NCBI GenBank assembly: GCA_032988165.1
Contig: JANTQF010000276.1
Coordinates: 1 to 46,866 of the forward strand
DNA: 46,866 nt
From: Emmonsiellopsis sp. PD_33
Taxonomy: Eukaryota > Ascomycota > Eurotiomycetes > Onygenales > Ajellomycetaceae
Reading direction: 5' to 3'
Below, piece after piece: positions 35,150 through 46,320 of the stretch. The first letter of the stretch is position 1; each line of letters opens with the position of its first letter. The position numbers and the translations under genes were made by a program. The notes under the pieces are model-generated. The model was given only the letters and a program-made list of their open reading frames with translations. It did no database searches and was not told the DNA's origin.

Positions 35150-35690
35150 TTTGGATATGAAGGAGTTCAGTGCCTGCGTGTGGTTTCTACTGTGAAGGGG
35201 GTTTGTGGGAGTGTTCTGTTTTGCTGGATAGGGAATGTTTACTTTGCCATTTGGATAAGGAGTTTTGTTTCTCATGGGTATTTTTTTTATTGGGAAGGAA
35301 ATTGCGGAGTTTGTTCTGCTGTCATGGTGCTGGTTGAGTTTGGACTCAGATATGAAGGAGTTCTACTATTATGGGTTGGGTTTTAATTATTGGAGAAGGG
35401 ATCTGTGGAATCCGGTCTGCTGTCTTGAAGGTAGTTGAGCTTGGGCAGGGACATGATCTGAATTGTGTGTTGAATTTTCATAATTGGGGGGAAATTGGGG
35501 AGTTTGTTCTGCTGTCACGGTGCTGGTTGACTTTGGGCTTGGACAAGAAGGAGTGAATTGTGTGTTGGTTTTTGTTATTGGGGAAGGAACTTGTGGAGAG
35601 TGTGGATTTTGTTCTGCTGTTTTGGATTTATTGGTGTCAGGATTTGATATGAAGGAGTCTGTGTTGTGTTTCTGGTTTTTGGTTGGGGAC
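35150..35690. repeat. Degenerate tandem array, about 100-bp unit
   Basis: The motif GTTCTGCTGT or a variant recurs at 35213, 35313, 35414, 35506 and 35611 (steps of 100, 101, 92 and 105 bp). It is followed by a TGGTTGAGTTTGG-like stretch and, in most units, GATATGAAGGAGT (near 35155, 35348, 35541 and 35646). The unit is G/T-rich on the plus strand. The ORFs at 35180-35556 and 35387-35752 only translate this repeat. Confidence 0.75.
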
Positions 35691-36827
35691 GGAGTATGGA
35701 ATGGAGCTGATTTTGTATACTCTATTAATTGACAGGGAATGGAATGAAGCATGTATCATAGCGAAGATACTCTGTGCAAACTTGAAGCCATCCACGGCCT
35801 CGGTCATTCTATTTTTAAAGACACGGCGTCACGGGGGTAATATGGACATTCCACTCGGAATCATTCCCCACGGGCATTCGGGCAGCAAAGGACAGCAAAG
35901 GACAGCAGCGGCAGAGCTGGCCAGACGGGGCGAGTGGCGGGAGCGAGGGAGGTGCCTTGGATTATTAAGTTCCCAACGGCCAGGAGGCAGGCAGGAGGTG
36001 ATGGCAAAAAGGCAAACCTGAAGGCAAAAGAAAGGACAGAAAAAGAAAAGGAAAATCACCCAAGGGAGTCAGTCAATATTCGATGTTTAACTACTATTTT
36101 ATTTTGTCTTTTGTGAGCCGATTACGCCAGCTCGCCCTCCACTCGCCATCGACCCCATCCCCATCCATTGGCCAGCAGCAAAGCCAACAAATCCCTGTTT
36201 GGCGCCCTAGTCAGGAACACGAGAGCCCTCAGGCAGCCCGGGAGAGGGAGGGGATTGATATTTAATAAGAAGAGGGAGGGAATGTTGGATACCAAATATC
36301 TTCAGATTCACAAATGGGAAATCTGGGGCCGCCCGAGTGGTTTAAATACCCGCCGCCAGCAGCAGATGCGGGGGCGGGCTGGGAACAGACAGTGGCCAGA
36401 CCTGCAAAATAATATCATGTATTTAATTATTTATTTATCTGGGCCAGAGAGATGAATCAGACGAGAATACAGTAATCATGAAGTCATGCCAGGCACGGGG
36501 ACAAAAGGCAATTAATAAAGAAATCTCTTTGACCAACCTCCATTCTTTTCTCCTCTGTTCTCCAACTTAATATTTCTCATCCATCTTCTATCTATTTATT
36601 TAGCTGGCTGCCCAGGCCGATCTCTCCACGCATCCATCCATTGATTGCTGCTCCCTGTCTGCTGCTAGACTCTAGTCGAATATTTCCTCAACCTCCCTCC
36701 CTTCTCCTCCGTCTTTTCTTCTTTTCCGTCTCATCTTTTCTGCTGCTGCTCGCCCGCCTCGCTCTTTCACGACAAGCTCTCTCCGCCGAGACCTGCTTGC
36801 TGTGGGAGAGTCTCTCCGCCGCCCGCC

Positions 36828-38618
36828 ATGGCTTCGTTCAAGGTGCGTCCATGTCCAATCCATCCCATCCCGGTGCTGCTGCTAACCAACCTCTGCTGTC
36901 CAGGACTCCGCCCGCCCCGTCGGCCATGCCCATAATACCACGCCTCCCCTCCGCCAGTCCGCCGGCCGCCACCACTCGCACTCCGTCTCCCTCGGCGCCG
37001 TCAACCTCAACCACCGCGTTACTCGCCGCAAGTCCATGACCTCCACCGCTGCCTCCAACGCCGCTGCTGCCGCCGTGGCCGCTGTCCTGGGCGACTCCGC
37101 CGGGAACACGGCTGCCCTCTCCTCCTCCGCCTCCTCCCACCACCGTCGAGGCCTCGGTTCGCGGAGGGCCGTCGAATCCTCCTCCATGGGCACCTCCTCC
37201 GCCTTCGGATCATACCTCGCTCGAGACGCCGCCGCCGCCCGCAGGAACTCGCCAAATTCCATTGACGAGAATACCGCCGTGGAAGACGTCTCGTCGTCGC
37301 TGGGCGGCGGCGGAGGGGCCGCCAAATCCACCCCGATCAGCACGAAGCAGCGCAGCCGCCGCGCCAGCGAGGGCTCGCATCTGATCCGCAGCGAGGGGAA
37401 ACGAGTCATGAATGAGCTGAGGTGTGATCGGTGTGGGAAGGGCTATAAGCATAGCAGCTGCTTGACAAAGCATATGTGCGTATTGCCCTTCATCCTTGTG
37501 CGTTGCCTGTGCCTGGATGGGACATGTTTCTCCCAACACCTTCTTTCGCAGCCTCGGATTGTTTCTTCCCTTTCTTCCCTACGCCCTGACTCGATCTAAT
37601 CTGTTGTCTCCCCGTCTCATTTCGTCTTGTGTTTGAATACTGTCTTGCTATTTTTTTAGTTGCATTTACTGACAATTGATAAAACAGGTGGGAACATGAC
37701 CCTGCGTGGGCCTACACCTCCAAGCTCCTCATCTCCAAACATCAGCAAGTCCAGCTCCTCGAAGCCGCCACCGTCCTCGTAGGCATGAACCCAGAAACCA
37801 CAGACACCACGACTACAACCTCATCAGACACTGCCCCCACAACCAACGGGGAATCCGACCGCTCCTCCGCCTCCCCCACGGCCTCTGGCATCTCCGAACT
37901 CCGCGACGGCCTCAGTTCCACAGAAACAACCCCCCCACCCACCGGCGAGGAAGGCCGTAGCTTCACCAAGTCTGGCTACCATAACCACCGCTTCAGCGCT
38001 ACCAGCGCCAATTTCTCCCGCTCATTCCAATCCATCCCCTCTAGCTCATTCACCGGCAGTGCTCCATCCTTCTCGCCCTCACGCTCCCACTTCCGCCAAT
38101 CAAGCACAGACACCCGTCCCTCCACCGCCGAAACGAACGGCATGTCCATGGGCCTGGGGCTGCTGGACGACGACGAAGCAGGTCTTGCAGCGGCAATTGA
38201 GCTGTGCAATTTCGGCACGCCGCGTAGCGGACCTACTATCCCCATGTCCCCAGACGTGCCCCCCGTCCCACCATTGCCGGCCCGCTTCCTCGGTCAGAGC
38301 GTTAGCAGCGGACACGCCATCAACAGCTCTGTCAATCTAACCGGGGGTGGTAGCAGGAGCGGGAGCGGGAGCTTTGGTGGCGTGCCATTGAGGGCAGACG
38401 CCTCGTCGACCCCGACGATCTATAATTCGCTCACCATCCATCCGCCGCTTTCGTACAAGGTTTCCGACGTAAGGGAGGTGCGGATGGATGATGCTGCTGC
38501 GGCGGAAAAGTCGCGATCGAATGGGGGAGTGGGCGATGATGATTTTGCACAGGACCATGATCGGGATCGGATGATGGATGATGATGACGATGGTGTCTTT
38601 GGACGGATGGAGGAGTGA
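36828..38618 (+). CDS. C2H2 zinc-finger protein with one finger and low-complexity flanks
   Basis: Three exons are deduced: 36828-36842, 36904-37475 and 37688-38618, giving 505 aa. The start is the ATG in GCC-ATGG context giving MASFK, with a 61-bp first intron. The single classical finger is split by intron 2: C179-x2-C182-x12-H195-x3-H199 (LRCDRCGKGYKHSSCLTKHMWEH). A conserved-looking segment follows (DPAWAYTSKLLISKHQQVQLLEAATVLVGMN), probably part of the functional core. The rest is Ser/Thr/Ala-rich and disordered, with an acidic C-terminal end (Asp run near residue 495). By its finger it should be nuclear and bind DNA or RNA. One finger alone often needs a partner or an adjacent basic segment. 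I recall similar uncharacterised C2H2 proteins across Aspergillus, but no name or target. Confidence 0.88.
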
Positions 38619-38851
38619 GTTGAGAGAGGGGGACTGAAGCAATTGGGGGGAGGGGAGGGAGGAGGAGGAACCTAGGAAATGGATGGGTTCTGACTGAACT
38701 CAACCCCCCCCCCCCCTCCTTTCTTCGACATGTTATAAATCCCCATCCCCCTGGACCCTCGTGATATGAAATTATGGCTGCTATTTTTATTTCCTCTTTT
38801 GTTTTTTCTTCACCTTTCTATTACCCAACTACCCTCTTTCTTCCCGTTCAT

Positions 38852-38855
<4 letters not shown>

Positions 38856-38885
<30 letters not shown>
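38856..38885. repeat. (CT)n microsatellite
   Basis: About fifteen CT dinucleotides, in the 3' flank of the C2H2 gene. Confidence 0.9.
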
Positions 38886-38887
<2 letters not shown>

Positions 38888-39410
38888 TTTTCTCTTTTGC
38901 CCGAAATATTGTCGCCTTCTTCGTCTTGTCTGTCTGTTACTCCCGTTTCTGCTTTTGCTATATGGTCCTTTTTTTTGTTATTATTTATCTCTTTGGCCCC
39001 CTTTTGACAAACTACCTAACTAAGTATTATTACTACTAACTACTTACTTATTATCTGATATACATATAACAAATAAACAAACAAACATATTCCAAATAAA
39101 TACTTTGATATTACATTTACCTTTTTTCTACTTTATTATAGTATAGGTAGGTAGGTAGGTAGCTTTCGACCATTTACGGAAATGAATTTGGATGGATAAC
39201 TAGGTACCTAGTAGGAGAGAGAGAGACTCGGGGAAAATCACTTTTTAACTAGTTAGTTATATACTAATTAATAGCTTTTTCTTTCTCCCTCCTTCCCAAG
39301 GGTTTTTTTGTTGTTCCCCACCCCTCCCCCCCCCCCCGCCCTTTTTTTAAAAAAAAACTTCAGCTTTTATATATAGAGATAGCTGAGCAGTTAGGTCTTT
39401 ATTTTACACG

Positions 39411-39435
39411 CTCTCTCTCTCTCTCTCTCTCTCTC
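39411..39435. repeat. (CT)n microsatellite
   Basis: About twelve CT dinucleotides, in the convergent intergenic region. Confidence 0.9.
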
Positions 39436-39501
39436 CTTTTGAAACTATGGGATAAATCTTATTTATATTTTTGGTTTTCTGGTAGGTTTTAAGGGGGCGG
39501 G

Positions 39502-39528
39502 GAAGAAGAAGAAGAAGAAGAAGAAGAA
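39502..39528. repeat. (GAA)n microsatellite
   Basis: Nine GAA triplets, followed by A/G-rich sequence to about 39570. Confidence 0.9.
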
Positions 39529-39978
39529 AGAGTGGGAGGGAGAAAAAAAGAAAGAAAGAGAGAAAGAGACGAATATAACTAACTGGTTTTTTGCATTGTT
39601 TAAAGGGTTAAGAGAGCTGATCTAATCTAATCTAGTTACGTGTGTTGGGTTAGATTGCGAAACGAATGGGATGGGATGGGATGGGATAAGGTAGATAGAA
39701 TCAATGGAGTGAGTTACTCAAACTCCTCCCCCCTCCCCCCTTAATTAGAAACCCCGAAATAATACTTAATTAAATAGGTCAACTTGCGCGCTGGAGGCTG
39801 GAGTGGACGGATAAATAGCAAAAAAAAAAAAAAATAATGAAATAAAAAAACACATCTCCTGACCAACGTAGTTAACTGACCTGATGAGAAACACGGGCCC
39901 TTTTATCTCCGTGCAATCCACATCCAGATTGAGCATCCAATCTCCCCCGCCCCTTTCTCTCACGAACTCAACTCATCC

Positions 39979-41666
39979 TCACGCTCTACCACTCCCCTGT
40001 CCCTTTCCCCTTCCCTTTCCCCTTCCCCTCCCTCTCGCCCTCCCTCTCGCCCTCCCGGTCTCCTCCCTCTCCCTCTCCTTCCCCTCCTTCACCCTCGCAA
40101 TGATAACCGCATACGTATACAAAGCATCCACCCCCGCCTCATTCCCATACGTCCCATGCACAAACCCCGGCTGGCTCAACCCTCCCCCCCTCCCCCCCGG
40201 ACAATAATTCAGCCACCGCACCCTCACCTCCGTCCCGAACGCGCTCAAAACCTCATCCCAGCCGAAGCCCTCGTCGGTGCAGGCGTCGGTTATGTTGGTG
40301 CCTTCCGTGTCGCTGCGGTGGGAGAGGAAGGTCGGTGCGTCTTCGGGGAATTCTTCGCTTTCGCTCTGTTGTTCGTCGTATTCGTCATTATCCCACCAGG
40401 GATCGGAGGAGGTTCGTGAATCCGGTAGGGCGGTGCGGACTTGGACGTCTAGGCCTAGGGCGTGAAAGGTGCTGTAGACTTGTAGGTCGATGCCCTTAAG
40501 GATGGACGGGAACAGCGGGCTGCCCGGGGCTGAGCGCGCTGAGTGCGGGTAGGCGTGGCAGCAGTAGAAGCCTAGGAGGCCGCCTGGTAGGAAACAAAAC
40601 ATGCAGGTTAGTATCGGCAAGTTGGGATATGAGATGCGATGCGATGCGATCATTTCATGTTTGCTCACCCTTAGGCATAAACAGCGGATTCTCCACCGCC
40701 TCCTGCACGGCCTTATACAGCGGCAGCCCGGTTAAAGACACCCCTTCCATCTTCCCTGCATACTCCACCCGTCGTGGCACGGAGTATAGATTGTACGTTA
40801 GCGTCACGCGGTGGCCCGATGTCACTTCGAACACCTCGTGCTCGCAGTCGGAATAGAAGGCGGCCCACTGGAGGGTTGGTGCTTCGTTGGTATCATCACT
40901 ACCCCAATCGTATGTGACGGTTTGGCCCGCATGGCGGACCGCCAGAGCGCCGCCCTGGTGCGGGCATGGCAGGCAGATTACCAGAGAGCCGAATTGCTGC
41001 TCGGACCGGGGGGTGTCGACGTGCGGTTTGAAGTGGCCAGAGGGGCCGGAGTAGATCTGATTTCGTTAGGTCTTGAAATATATTGGGAGTGAGGAAGAAA
41101 AGGGGGGGGCGGGGGATCGAATGAAATAAAACCAATCAGCCACACACATTCAGCTTATACAGCTCCGCCACCACCCCGCGCGATCCCCCCGCCATATACG
41201 AACTGGGCATGAGCAGCTCAGCAACGCTATCCACAATCCCCAACTCGTACGGACACAGGTCGCTGGAGAATTTCGAGCTGTCCATCTTCGACGCCTTGCG
41301 GTACGTCTCGTCGAGGATATCCCGATTGCCCCGGCCAAAGGTGGCCGGCTGGCAGTCGCGGAGTAGGGCGTCAAGTTGCTGCTGCTGCTGCAGCAGCTGC
41401 TCTGCGCCCTGCTCTACCCCCTGGGACGGTGGGAAGGAGATGTTGCGGCTTTCGCCGGTGGGGGCTTCAGGCGGGTCCCAGCGGATTGTGATGGGGGATG
41501 ATCTGCTGGTGTGCTGGGCAGAGTCCATGTTTATATCCGTAGACTTGTCATCGTCGGGGATGACGATGGGAATGCTCCCGCCGACGGTGAAGGTGGCATT
41601 GTTGGTTTCTAGGAGGGATGCGATTTTGAAAATTGGATTGGAGGTGACCTCGTCAGGGGTAGACAT
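39979..41666 (-). CDS. 2-oxoglutarate/Fe(II) oxygenase (prolyl-4-hydroxylase-like)
   Basis: Three exons are deduced: 41666-41148, 41056-40669 and 40583-39979, giving 503 aa. The frame is open upstream to 41939, but the ATG at 41666 (MSTPDEVTSNPIF) is the sensible start because the extension looks like UTR. The catalytic core spans exon 2. The iron ligands H185-x-D187 sit in GPSGHFKPHVDTPRS, and the distal H246 in DCEHEV. The likely 2-oxoglutarate-binding R256 sits in GHRVTLTYNL. By family it uses Fe(II) and 2-oxoglutarate to hydroxylate a substrate, here unknown. After the core there is a large fungal-type C-terminal region with an acidic stretch (DNDEYDEQQSESEEFPED) and a terminal Arg-Gly tail of about 25 residues. 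The tail is encoded by CCCTCT/CCCTTCC simple sequence and is probably a recent, non-conserved expansion. No signal peptide is seen. Confidence 0.9.
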
Positions 41667-42721
41667 GTTTGCTGCTGTAGCTAGGCAATGGATGAATTGG
41701 AAGCGTGGATTGAGACAGTAATTTGCGGGGCGTAGCGAAGTAAATATATAGGGCCTTTCGAGGCGAATTAGCAAGGAAGTCCTGTGGATGATGCGTTCTG
41801 GAATAAATTTGCACACTAGGAGGTTCATGTGCATTGCGTATTTTATATAAAGAATACCCTCTTTCGGTTGGAGCCGATTTAGGAGGCTGTCAAGCGTGAA
41901 TTTTAAAAACCAATTGGTATATGAGAAGCTCCAATTCAACCGGATTGAAGCGGAGAAGCTGCCATGATATATAGTTCACATTCCCACCCAACATACGTCA
42001 GGCAACAGGAGGCAGCCTAAACTGAAGTAACACAGAGTGAGTGAAACCATGGTTCATGGATCTGTAAACCATCTGGACAACCAAACTCAGTCTGTATAGA
42101 GCTGTTGTCCCTGAGCAGGAGTGGGTGGGCGAACAAATTGCACCAATGAAAATTAGTGCAGAAGCCAAAAAGCAGAGATCAACGCAGGCCAATATGGCTC
42201 TCAGGCCGCTGCTGCCTTGCTCCCTTGCATGAGTGCTGTGTTGGATGTTGTTGGTATCATGATGAGTTTGATGTTTGATATTCGGAGGTTGGTGTTTTTG
42301 ATGCCGGCCGGAGCTATGTCGGGCCGGTCATCACGTGAAATGGTCTTGGCGGGTGGTTACTAAGCTGTTCCCGACGTCATCGCTCGGCCAATCATAGAGC
42401 TCCAAGCCCCCAGCTCCAGCTCAACCTTCTCTGCCCTGTTTACATCTTGGATTCAATGTGTTTGGATTCCTCGCTCCCGTCACTCACTGTCTCTACTGTC
42501 TCTTCTTCTCTTCGGTTGATTGCGTCAATCACCCTAGTTGGTTCCTAATGTTGCGTAATTGGCTTTGTTTTGTCACTCCGCTCTCCACTCCAGCGGCCAC
42601 GTCCGGTCCCCTTCTCCAGCCGGGCTGGTATTCCCCCACTCAATCCTCCACCCTGACCTCACAAGTCTTTGCCCCTATATCTAGATATCTAGGGAGCTTA
42701 TAGGTAGAGCTTCCATTGATA
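41667..42721. promoter_or_regulatory. Divergent promoter region of the oxygenase and DUF2985 genes
   Basis: Just over 1 kb lies between the two head-to-head start codons. No extra gene is seen. The stretch 42420-42715 is pyrimidine-rich on the plus strand and is probably the promoter and 5' UTR of the membrane-protein gene. Confidence 0.45.
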
Positions 42722-44254
42722 ATGGAGCCCTTTCCTGCCGTGGAGGAGGAAAACAAAAGCCCTTCCTCCCCACGACCCCCAACAACCCCAGTAACTCCCA
42801 CTACCCGGGCAAATCGAGCTCCCAGGCCGTCCAATGCCTCCTCCAATACCACTCGTCGCCTACGAGGCGCGTCACTGAAGTTCCTCGAATCCAATCCGCC
42901 CTCGGGCATGTGGATGGCAACTGGGGATATCATTTCGCAAGCTCCAACTCTCAATGAGATCCGCACCGGCTGCTTCAGTGCTGATGGCTGGACGGAGGAA
43001 GGCCAGATGGAGCGACGGGGTAGTACAGCCCATGATATTCACCGTCGGAAACTCACGCGTTCCAATACTTTGGCTGCACGCGTTGCTGCTGCCAGTACCC
43101 CTGCTCCACCAGCGCTAGATGCTCTACATGAGCAAAATGATCAAATCCGTCGAAGCTTTACTGATCCTTCGTATCGAGTAGTGGAGAAGGCGGAATCTCG
43201 AGACGACACTATGCGTCTAGCGCCTGAAGAGGTAAAAGCGGCCGGAGTATCTCCGCAAAGGTTGGGAACTTTTGATGGGTCTGCTCCCGTGCAAGGAGCC
43301 ACCCCAGCCCCTGTACCTGATGAAACGGGTACATATCCCAATGGATATCGCTTCCCACCGAAGCACACGTGGAAGCAAGCTACAATTATAGGCTTGAAGG
43401 CTTTTGGGCGTTTTATAATAACGCCGTTCGGGTTCCTCGTTACACTTTACGGATTAAATATCGTGGCTTGGGGAGCCATGATATTTTTTCTCTTGCTTAA
43501 TGCTGCACCTGCCATGTGTCACCCATCCTGCTCTGCGTCTAATTCGCCTAGACAAATATGGATCGAGATCGACTCCCAGATTCTGAACGCTCTCTTCTGC
43601 GTGACTGGATTTGGCCTGATTCCCTGGCGCTTCCGAGATGTTTACTACCTCCTGCAATGGCGTCTTATGAGCTCACACGATGGTCTACGCAAACTAGCAG
43701 GCATACATCGGACCTGGTTCAGGCTGCCTAACAGTGATAAACTAGCTGACGATATTGGCCCTCCACCCGTCTATTCCTCCAACACACCACACGAAGAAAT
43801 TTCCCTAACATACACTGACGAGGAGTTGGAACAACTGCGCAACAATCCAGCTCTCCCTTTCCCTCCATCGTCCATTCCTCCGGCTCCTCTAACCGGTGCC
43901 CGTGCCCCGCCCACGAAACCCTGGCTTCTTGATATGCTAGTGTGGATGTACGTCCTAAATACGGTTCTCCAAGCCTGCCTAGCCGGTATAATGTGGGGTC
44001 TTAACCGCTTCACTCGTCCAAGCTGGGCGGTTGGGTTTCTCATCGCTGCAGGCTGCGTGACAGGAATGATTGCTGGATGGATCACGTTTCAAGAAGGCCG
44101 TCGAGTTAAGAATATTGAGGGTGTCCCTGTCGTAGAGGAGCCGAAGGCTGATGCGTTGGAAGAGGCTACTGAGGACCCTGCAGAGAGACAGAAGCTGAAG
44201 AAGCGCAGGACGCAGAGTTTCAAGAGGAAATCGAAGTGGTATCGTCGGATTTAA
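42722..44254 (+). CDS. DUF2985-type multi-pass membrane protein
   Basis: Single exon, 510 aa, from the ATG at 42722 (MEPFPAVEEENK); the TTG at 42716 in the same frame is not a likely start. The first 215 residues are Pro/Ser/Arg-rich and probably cytosolic. The membrane part starts with TWKQATIIGLKAFGRFIITPFGFLVTLYGLNIVAWGAMIFFLLL (first helices, about 231-260). It continues with a conserved-looking IEIDSQILNALFCVTGFGLIPWRFRDVYYLLQWR segment (about 281-315) and two helices near 404-427 and 436-456. The C-terminus is basic (KKRRTQSFKRKSKWYRRI). This arrangement fits the fungal DUF2985 family, whose biochemical role is unknown. The location (plasma or endomembrane) cannot be told from sequence alone. 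Confidence 0.9.
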   Translation: MEPFPAVEEENKSPSSPRPPTTPVTPTTRANRAPRPSNASSNTTRRLRGASLKFLESNPPSGMWMATGDIISQAPTLNEIRTGCFSADGWTEEGQMERRGSTAHDIHRRKLTRSNTLAARVAAASTPAPPALDALHEQNDQIRRSFTDPSYRVVEKAESRDDTMRLAPEEVKAAGVSPQRLGTFDGSAPVQGATPAPVPDETGTYPNGYRFPPKHTWKQATIIGLKAFGRFIITPFGFLVTLYGLNIVAWGAMIFFLLLNAAPAMCHPSCSASNSPRQIWIEIDSQILNALFCVTGFGLIPWRFRDVYYLLQWRLMSSHDGLRKLAGIHRTWFRLPNSDKLADDIGPPPVYSSNTPHEEISLTYTDEELEQLRNNPALPFPPSSIPPAPLTGARAPPTKPWLLDMLVWMYVLNTVLQACLAGIMWGLNRFTRPSWAVGFLIAAGCVTGMIAGWITFQEGRRVKNIEGVPVVEEPKADALEEATEDPAERQKLKKRRTQSFKRKSKWYRRI

Positions 44255-44807
44255 TGGGGGACCGGCATACATGCACTCACATTGCATTTTTACTTGGTTC
44301 ATTGGAGTTTCGGTTGCATTTTGACATTACGATTCGTTGTTTATATGATACCCTATACACGTTTTTATGTCGGCTTAGCTTTTTGTTGCATTGCCATCCG
44401 CTCGATACTTGAGGCTAGACTGCCATTTTTTTGTCGTCATATATCCTATACTAATATCTAATTGCGAGCAACACGGCCCAGCTCCTTCTCTTTTTTCCTT
44501 CAGTTCGCCAGGCGCGCTTATATGCCGCACTATTTATGCGCCTTGTTCATTTTACATTCGTCATGGGTCGCCAAACCAACTTTTATTGCCGGTGGAGCGT
44601 CGGACGTTATTTCTCTCGACTTGGACATTTCCGGTATCCCTGTTGACGGGGATATCTATGAAACCAATTCTGTTATATGGATCTATCTGGGTTGGGTACT
44701 ACTTGAAGTAACCGATGCTCCTGACGTTTCTCGGATCTAATGGGTTCGTAGAGGAAGGCCGCCGGAGACGGAAAATCCTCCCTTAAATAGCCAGTCCTTA
44801 TCCTCCC
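44255..44807. other. Convergent intergenic region
   Basis: This lies between the 3' ends of the DUF2985 and epoxide-hydrolase genes. The plus frame 44462-44740 (92 codons) has no recognisable motif and overlaps expected 3' UTR, so no gene is called. Confidence 0.5.
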
Positions 44808-45839
44808 TCAAGCAGGAAACCTCTCCTTCAAAAACTCCACAATCGCCTCCCCCATATCCTTCGGGTTTTCGAGCAAGCTCCAATGCGCAGCCTGTACCGA
44901 CTTGACCGTCAAATCTGGCAACAGTCCCAACTCCTTCGGCCTCTGAATCCCATCCTCTCTACAAACCGCATCCCTCGTACACCCCACAAATAACACGGGG
45001 CACTTCGCCACCGCTCTATCCGCCGGCAGCATCCTTTCAGCTTCAAAATTATAATTCTCCTTCATAGCCCGGTACCAACACAGCGACCCCGCAAACCCAT
45101 CCTTCTTCATCCGCTCCACCCAAGCCTCCTTATACCCGGAACCCCCCTGGCTCGCATCCTTTGCATACCCAAACACCTCCACCCGCCTATCAGCCGTCAA
45201 ATACTCTCTCATCGCCCCCCGGGCACAAAACAGCTCCTTCATCCACCCAGGCTTCTCCCCATGCATCACCGTCCACATACTCTCGACATGCGCTCCCAAC
45301 ACCGCCGGCCCATCCTCTCCCGTGAACAGCTCCCAGTACGCGAAAATCGGATACCCGACCAACTTCTCCGTCACAGCGTTGGTCACCTGCAGATCGAACG
45401 GCGTCTTGCGCCCTTCCTCCGACAGGTCGGGAGCCATGTAGCCGACATTCAACAGGCCCAGACCCACCACGAACTCCGGATGCCACAGGTACATGCTACG
45501 GGCCATGTACGAGCCCCAGTCGTGGCCGATGGCGATTACCTGGTTGACGGATTCCTTTGCGAGGAGCTCGGCGATGTCCGCGGCCATGAATTTCGATGTG
45601 TATGCGGCCGGGTCGGTGGGTTTGGAAGTGCCGGCGTAGCCGAGCAGGTTGGGGATGATGAGACGGTGCGGGAGGGGGAGGAGCTGGGGGAGGATGGGGT
45701 TGAAGATATCTGCGCTGTCTGGGAAGCCATGGAGGAGGAGGAGGGCGAAGCCGGTTTTGGAGGCTGAGGGGCCAGAGTCGTAGTAGGTGTAGGTTTGGGA
45801 GCGGGTGGTAGTGAAGGATTTGTAGGTGAGGGCGTCCAT
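44808..45839 (-). CDS. Epoxide-hydrolase-like alpha/beta hydrolase
   Basis: Single exon, 343 aa, starting MDALTYKSF. It has the oxyanion motif H37-G-F-P40, GYAGTSKP typical of soluble epoxide hydrolases, and the nucleophile D107 in GHDWGS. The likely acid is D290 (CTRDAVC) and the catalytic His is H319 (AAHWSLLENP). Candidate lid tyrosines that open the epoxide ring are Y168 (FAYW) and Y256 (WYRAMKENY). With an Asp nucleophile it should hydrolyse epoxides to diols via an ester intermediate. Haloalkane dehalogenases share the nucleophile, but the Tyr pair favours epoxide hydrolase. There is no signal peptide, so it is probably cytosolic. The natural substrate is unknown: detoxification, fatty-acid epoxides, or a small tailoring step. 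Confidence 0.93.
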   Translation of the reverse strand: MDALTYKSFTTTRSQTYTYYDSGPSASKTGFALLLLHGFPDSADIFNPILPQLLPLPHRLIIPNLLGYAGTSKPTDPAAYTSKFMAADIAELLAKESVNQVIAIGHDWGSYMARSMYLWHPEFVVGLGLLNVGYMAPDLSEEGRKTPFDLQVTNAVTEKLVGYPIFAYWELFTGEDGPAVLGAHVESMWTVMHGEKPGWMKELFCARGAMREYLTADRRVEVFGYAKDASQGGSGYKEAWVERMKKDGFAGSLCWYRAMKENYNFEAERMLPADRAVAKCPVLFVGCTRDAVCREDGIQRPKELGLLPDLTVKSVQAAHWSLLENPKDMGEAIVEFLKERFPA

Positions 45840-46320
45840 TTTGAGGATGTTTGCTGGCTGGAGTCTGGGTTAGGTTTGGGCTGGATTTGGGGGTGGTTGG
45901 AAACTATATAGGGGATTGTTAGGCGGGGTGTTTCTGATTTATATCGTCTCATCAACACCCCGCAATCCAGCGGGGAGCATGTTAGTGGGATAAACTAGTA
46001 ATAATACACTTAGGCCCAGAGATATCATATGCATATTAGCCAATTAACCCGTGTGGTAGGGTTTTTGTGGAGTCTAGAAAACTATCGCCTGCGGAATGAC
46101 GGTTTCAAGGCCATCCTGCAGATCCTGGCGGGGGGGGTAGAGGGGCAAACACCTCGGTTTCTCAACTGAATTAAATAGTGCATCAGTTGAACTGGAAACA
46201 AGATGTCAGATGTTAAATACATAGTTAACTAATGATATTCAAAAATATGTTCAAACATTGCAAAAGTCCACCCGCCAAATGTTACCATATGTCTAGAACA
46301 TAGAACAATCAACTAACTAC
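45840..46320. other. Intergenic between epoxide hydrolase and SDR fragment
   Basis: This contains the epoxide-hydrolase promoter side. It is moderately AT-rich and no gene or repeat is recognised. Confidence 0.5.

Larger units (their letters stand above)
33828..36827. other. 3-kb intergenic region holding two tandem-repeat arrays
   Basis: No gene is recognised. The first half carries a 68-69-bp minisatellite and its degraded relatives (from about 34230). The second carries an array of about 100-bp units (about 35150-35690). Frames over 60 codons here are translations of the repeats. From about 36540 the plus strand becomes pyrimidine-rich, as expected for the promoter and 5' UTR of the C2H2 gene that starts at 36828. 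Confidence 0.6.
38619..39978. other. Convergent intergenic region rich in simple repeats
   Basis: This lies between the 3' ends of the C2H2 gene and the oxygenase gene. No gene is seen. It is crowded with simple sequence: a poly-C run at about 38706-38718, (CT)n at 38856-38885 and 39411-39435, (GAA)n at 39502-39528, four ATGGG units at 39666-39685, and a poly-A at about 39820-39833. Confidence 0.7.

Noticed and set aside
35387..35752. 121-codon minus-strand frame rich in Pro, Thr and Asn
   Set aside because: It is the translation of the roughly 100-bp tandem array and shows no start context or domain.
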